From NCBI GenBank assembly GCA_964473205.1, contig CAYYOK010000006.1, positions 1 through 64,000 of the forward strand: a stretch of DNA of 64,000 bases, given 5' to 3'. This DNA is from CAYMRL01 sp964473205. GTDB taxonomy: Bacteria; Deinococcota; Deinococci; Deinococcales; Trueperaceae. The notes beneath the pieces are model-generated. The model was not told where the DNA came from. It searched no databases and worked only from the letters and a program-made list of their open reading frames with translations. Position 1 is the first letter of the stretch. Each line of letters starts with the position of its first letter. A program made the position numbers and the translations under genes. Positions 58,865-64,000 of this stretch are shown in pieces.

Positions 58865-60439
58865 TCAGAACAGCTCCGCCACCCTGACCTCACCCGCCGG
58901 CTCGACGTACTCGGTGTCCATCTGGGCGAGCTGAAGCTTGCCGGAGACGTCGTCGTTGACGCCGTGCCAGTAGGTGTAGAAGTCGAGCACCCAGATGCCC
59001 GACTCGCGGGTGCCGTTGCCCGAGCCCTTGACGCCGCCGAACGGCATGTGGGCCTCGGCGCCGGTGGTGGTGTTGTTGATCGAGGACATGCCGGCCTCGA
59101 TGCCCTCCTTGAAGGCGTGCGCCCACTCGCGGTCGTTGGTGTAGATGGCGCTGGAGAGGCCGTAGTCGACCGCGTTGGCGGTGGCGATGGCCTCCTCGAT
59201 GCCGTCGACCTTCACCAGGTTGATGGTGGGGCCGAAGACCTCGGTGGTGAACAGGGTCATGCCGGGGTTGACGCCCTCCCAGACGGTCGGCCAGCCGTAG
59301 AAGCCGGCGTCGGGGTCGCCCTTGAAGCCCTCGGGCTTGCTGTCCGCGGTGATGCGGCCGTTGCCGTGGAGCAGCGTGGCGCCGTCGGCCTCGCCCCACT
59401 GGTAGTGCTTCTGCCAGTTCTCGTAGAAGCGCTGGTTGATGAAAGGGCCGTAGAGCACGTCGTCGTGCTGGCCGGGATCGCCGATCTTGATCGCCCTGAC
59501 CTGCTCGAGGAAGCGGCGCTTGAACTCGTCGTAGATCGGCTCGTCGATGATGATGTTGCCGGCCGAGGTGCAGCGCTGCCCGCCCGTGCCGAACGCCGAG
59601 AAGACCGCGCCGTTGACGGCGTTGTCGAGGTCGGCGTCGCGCATGACGATCAGGGGGTTCTTGCCGCCCAGCTCGAGCGTCGGGTGCAGCAGGTTGCGGC
59701 CGGCGACCTCGCCGATCTGCCGACCGACCTTGGTCGAGCCGGTGAAGGCGAACTTGTCGAGCAGGCCCTCGTCCATCATCTCGACGAGGTACGCACCGGC
59801 AGCTTCGGCGCCGCCGCCGAAGACGACGTTGAGCACGCCGCCCGGCACGCCCGCCTCCTCGATCAGCTTGGCGAAGGCGTAGGCGACGGCCGGAGCGTCC
59901 TCGCTCGGCTTCCACACGATGGTGTTGCCGGTCAGCAGCGCAGGGATGATCTTCCAGGCTGGCACCGCGATCGGGAAGTTGCCGGCCGTGACGATGCCGA
60001 CGACGCCCAGAGGGCGGCGGTAGGTCGTCAACTCCTTGCGAGGCATCTCCGACGGCACCGTCTGGCCGTAGAGGCGCCGGCCCTCCGACTGGAAGAAGTG
60101 GCAGGTGTCGATCGCTTCCTGGACGCTGCCCCTGGCCTCTTTGAGGGTCTTGCCCATCTCGCGGCTCACCAGGCGGCTGAGCGACTCCTTCTCGCGCTCG
60201 AGGGCCTTGCCGAGGCTGCCGATGAGCTGGCCGCGGATCGGCGCCGGGGTCTTGGACCAGCCGGGGAAGGCGCGCCTGGCCGCCTGGCACGCCTCCCTAA
60301 CCTGGGCCTTGGTGGCCTCGGGGAAGCTGCCGAGCTCGTCGTCGAGGCGGCTAGAGTTGCGCGATACGAAGGTGGTGGGGCTTGAGACCTCGCGCCCGTC
60401 GATCAGGTTGCCGAAGGTGCGCTTCGTGGCTGTGGTCAT
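58865..60439 (-). CDS. Aldehyde dehydrogenase family protein
   Basis: A 524-residue NAD(P)-dependent enzyme. Cofactor segment GNTIVWKPSEDAP, FTGSTKVGRQIGE, catalytic Glu in LELGGKNP and catalytic Cys in GQRCTSAGN are intact. ATG 60439 follows GGAGGAG. The sequence groups broadly with semialdehyde dehydrogenases, but the substrate cannot be assigned. Confidence 0.93.
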   Translation of the reverse strand: MTTATKRTFGNLIDGREVSSPTTFVSRNSSRLDDELGSFPEATKAQVREACQAARRAFPGWSKTPAPIRGQLIGSLGKALEREKESLSRLVSREMGKTLKEARGSVQEAIDTCHFFQSEGRRLYGQTVPSEMPRKELTTYRRPLGVVGIVTAGNFPIAVPAWKIIPALLTGNTIVWKPSEDAPAVAYAFAKLIEEAGVPGGVLNVVFGGGAEAAGAYLVEMMDEGLLDKFAFTGSTKVGRQIGEVAGRNLLHPTLELGGKNPLIVMRDADLDNAVNGAVFSAFGTGGQRCTSAGNIIIDEPIYDEFKRRFLEQVRAIKIGDPGQHDDVLYGPFINQRFYENWQKHYQWGEADGATLLHGNGRITADSKPEGFKGDPDAGFYGWPTVWEGVNPGMTLFTTEVFGPTINLVKVDGIEEAIATANAVDYGLSSAIYTNDREWAHAFKEGIEAGMSSINNTTTGAEAHMPFGGVKGSGNGTRESGIWVLDFYTYWHGVNDDVSGKLQLAQMDTEYVEPAGEVRVAELF

Positions 60440-60479
60440 CGTCTCCTCCAGAGCCGCAACAGCCTATCACGGTGCCTGG

Positions 60480-61829
60480 TCACTCTCCCTCGCCCAGCTC
60501 GGCCGCCAGGGGACGTAGCAGGACGCGGAAGGTCGCTCCCGCGCCTGGCTCGGACACGACCTCGACACGGCCACCGTGCGCCTCTGCCAGGTAGCGCACG
60601 ACGCTGAGCCCCAAGCCGCTGCCGCCTTCGGCGGCGCGGCCAGTGAAGTGGCGATCGAACACCCGCTCGACCCGGTCGGATGCGAGGCCCGGCCCGTCGT
60701 CGGCGACCTCCAGCACGACGTCGGAAGGCGCCTCGTCCGTGACGTCCGTGACGTCCACGGCGCCCGCAGCGCCCGCAGCGCCCGCGGCCCGTCCCACGCG
60801 CACCCTCACGCCCCCGGTCGAGCCGCTGGCCTGGGCGGCGTTGCGGATCAGGTTGCGAGCGATCTGCGCCAGGCGCTCGGGTGCCGCCAGGACCGTGCCG
60901 GGGTCCTCAGCCGCGAAGGCGACGCCGGGGAACTCGCGGCAGACGCGCTCGACGACGTCGGCTAGTGACGTGACGGTCAGCTCGAGCCTGAGTCCCAGGT
61001 CGCCCTTGGCGAGCACCATCAGGTCCTGGGAGGTGGCGAGGAGCTCTCTGGCGGCGTCGCGGGCGGCCAGAAGCCGCGGCTCGGCCTGCGGGTCGGCGGC
61101 CAGCGCGTCCAACTGGCCCGCGACGACCGTCAGCGGCGCCGCCAGCTCGTGCGCCACGACCGCCAGCGCGTCGCGCTCCTCGCGCTTGCGGTCGCGGATC
61201 GCGGCCACCGCCTCGCTGAGGGCCAGACCGACGCGCCCCACCTCGTCGCGCCTCAGCGGCGGCGGCTCGAAGCGCGGATCGGCGGGGTCGAGCCTCGTCG
61301 CCTCTTCCGCCAAGCGCGCCAGCGGCCGCAGCTCGCGGCCGAGCAGGAACAGCGCCGCTAGAGCACTGCCGAGAGCGATGATCACGCCCGCTCTGGCGAG
61401 ATCGCGTCGCAACGCGGCTTGCGTGGCGAGAGCCGCCTCGCCGCGGTAGGCCAGGCGCACCGTCCCGATGGTCAGACCGGAGCTGATCGTCCAGGGAGCC
61501 GACACCGTCATCACCTTGCCGCCCTGGTAGTCCACCCAGCCGCTCTCGGGCGTCACGGGCAGCGGTCGCGGAGTGCCGGCCGGCGCGACCACCTCCTCGC
61601 CGAAGGTGACGAACTGCAGCAGCAACGCCTCGTCGCCCTGCTCCAGCAGGCTCTCGCCGACCGAGGGGTTGGCCATCAGGTCCGTCACGCGCTGCAGCTC
61701 GCGCGCCAGCAGGCCTTGGATGTCGGAGGCCTGGTGGGAGCCGAACAGGCGCAACGTCAGCACCGCTGCGCCCGTCAGGGCGACGAGCAGCGTCGCAGCT
61801 ACCAGCAGTCCCAGGCGGAGCCGCAGCAT
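60480..61829 (-). CDS. Sensor histidine kinase
   Basis: A 449-residue membrane kinase. TM1 lies near residues 7-29, a periplasmic sensor region about 30-145, TM2 about 150-172, a HAMP-like linker, then the H-box VVAHELAAPLTVV, N-box IARNLIRNAAQA, and ATP-lid motifs DDGPGL and GSGLGLSVV. The start ATG 61829 is 7 nt after the regulator stop; the longer frame to 61886 overlaps the regulator. It is the last gene of the Asp-tail operon. Confidence 0.92.
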   Translation of the reverse strand: MLRLRLGLLVAATLLVALTGAAVLTLRLFGSHQASDIQGLLARELQRVTDLMANPSVGESLLEQGDEALLLQFVTFGEEVVAPAGTPRPLPVTPESGWVDYQGGKVMTVSAPWTISSGLTIGTVRLAYRGEAALATQAALRRDLARAGVIIALGSALAALFLLGRELRPLARLAEEATRLDPADPRFEPPPLRRDEVGRVGLALSEAVAAIRDRKREERDALAVVAHELAAPLTVVAGQLDALAADPQAEPRLLAARDAARELLATSQDLMVLAKGDLGLRLELTVTSLADVVERVCREFPGVAFAAEDPGTVLAAPERLAQIARNLIRNAAQASGSTGGVRVRVGRAAGAAGAAGAVDVTDVTDEAPSDVVLEVADDGPGLASDRVERVFDRHFTGRAAEGGSGLGLSVVRYLAEAHGGRVEVVSEPGAGATFRVLLRPLAAELGEGE

Positions 61830-61836
61830 CCGAGCG

Positions 61837-62528
61837 CTACACGATCGCGTAGCCGCGGTTGCGGACGGTGAGGATGACGTTGTCAAGACCCCGCGCCTTC
61901 AGTTTGCGGCGCAGGTTGTGGACGTAGACCTCGATGGTGTTGGAGTCCGGCACGCCGGCCCCGTAGATCGCGCGCTCCAGCTCGTCCTGGGTGAACACCC
62001 GGCCGCGGTACTGCAGCAGCAGCCGCAGCACGTCGAACTCGCGCTCGGGCAGGAAGAAGGTCTCCTCGCCCACCGTGCAGCAGCCTCTGGCGAGGTCGAG
62101 CTCCAGGGTCTCGTAGCGCAGCGTCGCGTTGGCGCCGCGTTCTCGCAGCCTCACGTGAACGCGCGCCAGCAGCTCGGCGATGCTGAACGGCTGACCAGGT
62201 AGTCGCTGGCGCCCGCGTAGAGGCCCTCGACGCGGCTGTCGAGGTCGTCGCGCGCCGTCACCATCAGCACCGGCACGCCCGAGCCCGCCAGCGTTCGCGC
62301 CAGGCCGACGCCGTCGCCATCGGGGAGGTTGAGGTCGAGCAGCACCAGGTCGAAGTCCGTCTCGGCGAGAGCGTCGGTGGCGCTGGCCAGGTCTGCCGCC
62401 AGCTGCGGCCGGTAGCCGGCCAAGGTCAGCTGCTCGCGCAGGAGCTCGCGGAGCAGCCGGTCGTCCTCGACGACGAGCAGCTTCGCGCCGGTGGTGCCGG
62501 CACCGCTGTCGGGCGCCTCAGTCGTCAT
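61837..62528 (-). pseudogene. OmpR/PhoB-type response regulator, frameshifted
   Basis: The receiver domain (ATG 62528, MTTEAPDSG) has VVEDDRLLRELL, LLDLNLPDGDG with the phosphoacceptor Asp, and GASDYLV. It then changes frame near 62192: the conserved Lys-Pro-Phe codons should read GTCAAGCCGTTC but read GTCAGCCGTTC. Adding one A restores a full regulator with a winged-helix domain (HNLRRKLKARGLDNV, VRNRGYAIV). The 692-bp length is one base short of 231 codons. It may be a real null allele, a programmed shift or an assembly error; the kinase downstream is intact. Confidence 0.85.
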
Positions 62529-63036
62529 CGTCATCGTCGTCATCATCGTCGTCGTCATCGTCATCGTCATCGTCGTCATCGTCGTCGTCATCATCGTCAT
62601 CGTCGGGCGGCGGCTGGCGCCCGGGATCCTCGGTCCCGCCGCCGACGCCTGCTCCTGGTCGCGTGATGGTGAGGATCAGGTCGAGGGTCCTGAAGTAGCG
62701 GATCAGCTCCATGCGCCGCCCGTCCGGTAGCTCGACCCGGAACACGCCGAGGAGGTCGCGCGCGCCACGCAGGCTCTCGACGGTGCCGTCCTGGCGGATC
62801 AGCAGCATCAGGAACTCGCCGACGCGCTCGCTCGCCTCCAGCACCAGCCTGTCGCCGACAGGAACGCCGCTGCCCACCACACGGGTAGCGCTCGGGTCCA
62901 TCAGCAGCACCTGCGAGATGGCCCCGGGAGATCCCGCCGTGATCGGCGCCGTCTGCGCCCCTGCCAGCGCCAACGCGCTCAACAGCAGCACGAACGCGCT
63001 GCGGAACCGCAGAGGTGACTCGCGAAGGGCGGACAT
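62518..63036 (-). CDS. Secreted protein with poly-Asp tail
   Basis: A 172-residue protein. Signal peptide about 1-27 (LLLSALALAGAQ), a beta-rich domain of about 100 residues, a Gly/Pro-rich linker and a C-terminal run of 28 Asp residues coded by GAC/GAT repeats at 62521-62604. It is probably periplasmic or extracellular and may bind cations. ATG 63036 has AGGAG upstream; TACGAT lies further up. The regulator start lies within its poly-Asp codons. Family not recognised. Confidence 0.8.
   Translation of the reverse strand: MSALRESPLRFRSAFVLLLSALALAGAQTAPITAGSPGAISQVLLMDPSATRVVGSGVPVGDRLVLEASERVGEFLMLLIRQDGTVESLRGARDLLGVFRVELPDGRRMELIRYFRTLDLILTITRPGAGVGGGTEDPGRQPPPDDDDDDDDDDDDDDDDDDDDDDDDDDDD
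62521..62604. repeat. 84-bp GAC/GAT trinucleotide repeat
   Basis: Twenty-eight consecutive Asp codons (GTC/ATC on the plus strand) code the tail of the secreted protein. The antisense frame would give Val/Ile runs and is not a gene. The ATG codons read out of phase in this tract can start the regulator, so slippage here changes tail length without changing either frame. Confidence 0.95.
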
Positions 63037-63158
63037 CCGGCTCCTATCGTAGTAGTCGGGCGAGTCGTCGAAGGTCGACGCGGCAGCGCTTGGCCGACCG
63101 CTTCCTACAGCGGTCGGCCAAGCGGCTCAGGTATCTGGACGCGGTCGCTCCGCGCCTG
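63037..63158. other. Spacer with long perfect hairpin
   Basis: A 122-bp noncoding spacer between the two Asp-tail genes. It contains the hairpin described separately. I see no further promoter-like element except TACGAT/AGGAG near 63040-63050 (minus). Confidence 0.5.
63087..63124. terminator. 16-bp perfect inverted repeat
   Basis: CGCTTGGCCGACCGCT at 63087-63102 pairs perfectly with AGCGGTCGGCCAAGCG at 63109-63124 across a 6-nt loop (TCCTAC). On the minus strand no T-tract follows, so it may be a terminator, an attenuator or an operator between the two Asp-tail genes. Confidence 0.6.
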
Positions 63159-63728
63159 TCAGTCGTCGCAGTCGTCGTCATCCCAGTCGTCGTCCCAATC
63201 ATCGTCGTCGCAGTCGTCATCGTCGTCGCCGCGCTCGCCGCGGCCACGCCGCCGCTCCCGGTCGTCGTCGTCATCGTCATCGTCGCCGCGCTCCCTGCGA
63301 TCGCGTCCCCGCTCCCCATCGTCGTCCCAGTCATCCTCCCAGTCGTCGTACAGGTCCTCGCGACCCTCGTAGTCGAAGTCGAGCCCGAGCCCCGCCAGGC
63401 GAGCGACCTCGCGCAGCGAGAGCGCCTGGCCGTCGACGACCACCAGCACCGCCCCGCCCTCGCCGTAGAAGACGTCGTACCGGCTGAGCGTGGCGTCGGG
63501 CAGCCGGACCGTCATAACCGCCGTCCCGGTCTGGCCCCTCAGCATGTCGAACTCCAGCTCGCGGTCGTCGTCGACCTCGCCTAGCCCGATGAGGGCCCCA
63601 CCCTGATCGTGCAGCGCGAGCTTGGTGCCGCGCGGCAAGGACAGGGCGAAGGCTGCCGAGAAGGCGGCGAGCAGAACCACCGCAGCGAGCAGCCGGCGGA
63701 GCTTGGGTTTCGTAGTCAGGTCGAACAT
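63159..63728 (-). CDS. Secreted protein with Asp-rich tail
   Basis: A 189-residue protein. An N-terminal signal anchor (about 10-28) leads to a beta-rich domain (about 30-125), then an acidic tail from about residue 125 to the end with Asp, Trp, Arg and two Cys-containing stretches (DDDDDCDDDDW). ATG 63728 follows AGGAGGT. It is first in the operon with the second Asp-tail protein, regulator and kinase. Family not recognised; possible cation-binding sensor partner. Confidence 0.78.
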   Translation of the reverse strand: MFDLTTKPKLRRLLAAVVLLAAFSAAFALSLPRGTKLALHDQGGALIGLGEVDDDRELEFDMLRGQTGTAVMTVRLPDATLSRYDVFYGEGGAVLVVVDGQALSLREVARLAGLGLDFDYEGREDLYDDWEDDWDDDGERGRDRRERGDDDDDDDDRERRRGRGERGDDDDDCDDDDWDDDWDDDDCDD

Positions 63729-63803
63729 CTGTTACCTCCTGCACCGATACTCGACTCAGCCGCTGAAGGCTGACTTAAGACCACCAGGCCGTCGGCTAGC
63801 TGG

Positions 63804-63809
63804 TAGATT
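63804..63809 (+). promoter_or_regulatory. Candidate pyrR -10 hexamer
   Basis: TAGATT precedes a leader of about 40 nt before the ATG at 63857. The longer leader is consistent with a 5' RNA element. Confidence 0.45.
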
Positions 63810-63823
63810 GCGTTCGACCTTTA

Positions 63824-63850
63824 AGCCGGTCCAGCGAGGCCGGGAAGGAG
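63824..63850 (+). promoter_or_regulatory. Candidate PyrR-binding loop in pyrR leader
   Basis: The leader contains CCAGCGAGGCCGGGAAGGAG, close to the conserved CCNGNGAGGC...AAGG pattern of PyrR-binding RNA loops. The AAGGAG part is also the Shine-Dalgarno for the ATG at 63857, so PyrR binding would block translation, the mode known from mycobacteria. This is inference from sequence only. Confidence 0.6.
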
Positions 63851-63856
63851 CGCAGC

Positions 63857-64000
63857 ATGTCCAGTCACGATCCTCAGCCACGACACCTCTCTGACGGCCC
63901 CACCGCCGCCTACAAGGCGACCTTGATGTCGGCCGCGGAGGTGGAGCGCGCGCTCAGGCGCATCGCCCACGAGATCATCGAGCGCAACAAGGGCGCAGCA
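63857..64000 (+). CDS. pyrR: PyrR regulator/uracil phosphoribosyltransferase, 5' part
   Basis: The first 48 codons are visible. After a leader of about 20 residues, ATLMSAAEVERALRRIAHEI and ERNKGA match the N-terminus of PyrR (typically ALxRIAHEIIERNKG). PyrR binds pyr mRNA with UMP and has weak UPRTase activity. The gene runs off the right edge; a pyr operon probably follows. Start ATG 63857 follows AAGGAG. Confidence 0.9.
   Translation, partial: MSSHDPQPRHLSDGPTAAYKATLMSAAEVERALRRIAHEIIERNKGAA

Noticed and set aside
62491..62730. Plus-strand frame coding Val/Ile runs
   Set aside because: It is the antisense of the poly-Asp repeat; the minus strand has a signal peptide, coupled operon and domains.
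1..64000. tRNA, rRNA, insertion sequence or phage genes
   Set aside because: I read the intergenic regions and saw no tRNA-like cloverleaf, rRNA sequence, transposase or integrase.

Overview
The window is a high-GC bacterial chromosome segment most consistent with the Deinococcota, probably a Trueperaceae-type genome. Supporting signs are a Thermus-like homoisocitrate dehydrogenase (alpha-aminoadipate lysine pathway), many start codons preceded by a TANNNT hexamer 5-10 nt upstream (the leaderless promoter type known from Deinococcus/Thermus), SLH-like repeats, two DUF4388 proteins, an EF-G paralogue, and envelope genes that imply an outer membrane (TolC-like protein, EnvC-like activator). The taxonomy is an inference; no rRNA is present. 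One 100-N assembly gap lies at 29274-29373.

Layout. 1-2312: two tandem secreted SLH-like/collagen-like proteins on the minus strand. 2361-4061: a TPR/Ala-rich/Pro-rich secreted protein whose 3' end is tandemly repeated. 4259-12438: a first polysaccharide region with UDP-glucose dehydrogenase and a Wzc-type tyrosine kinase (minus), then a TolC-like protein and a four-gene nucleotide-sugar module ending in glucose-1-phosphate cytidylyltransferase (plus). 12503-28000: mostly housekeeping genes (NYN protein, GNAT, metK, a degenerate HemC-like protein, a subtilisin lipoprotein, EF-G paralogue, CYTH protein, SDR, glyA, a HAMP/DUF4388 pair, homoisocitrate dehydrogenase, ftsX). 27857-36071: EnvC-like activator, the gap, a zinc-ribbon/cyclase/ATPase protein, a HExxH protein, a YhcB-like protein, an N-acetylmuramoyl-L-alanine amidase, a Nudix protein and a second DUF4388 protein.

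36064-56586 is a second, large polysaccharide locus: a Wzz-like protein, rmlD-rmlC-rmlB-rmlA (dTDP-L-rhamnose), then an eight-gene minus-strand operon (TupA-like ATP-grasp, three GT4-like glycosyltransferases, two Wzy/ligase-like membrane proteins, a Wzx-type flippase and a polysaccharide pyruvyl transferase) joined mostly by 4-nt GTGA overlaps. A plus-strand operon follows: an unusual 1029-residue fusion of an O-antigen ligase/polymerase-like module to a WbaP-like initiating sugar-phosphate transferase, then undecaprenyl diphosphate synthase, mannose-1-phosphate guanylyltransferase and a HAD phosphatase. Together they could supply activated sugars, lipid carrier, initiation, assembly, flipping, polymerisation and pyruvylation of a cell-surface glycan.

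56587-58130 looks foreign: lower GC and an Orc1/AAA-type ATPase. 58195-60439 holds a DHFR-like reductase and an aldehyde dehydrogenase. 60480-63728 is a minus-strand operon of two secreted proteins with Asp-rich tails, a frameshifted OmpR-type response regulator and its histidine kinase. The right edge carries the start of pyrR, preceded by what looks like a PyrR-binding loop.

The strongest candidates for something undescribed are the ligase/WbaP fusion, the poly-Asp/two-component operon in which the regulator start codon lies inside the poly-Asp codons, the HemC-like pseudoenzyme, and several tandem duplications that copy gene ends with their stop codons.
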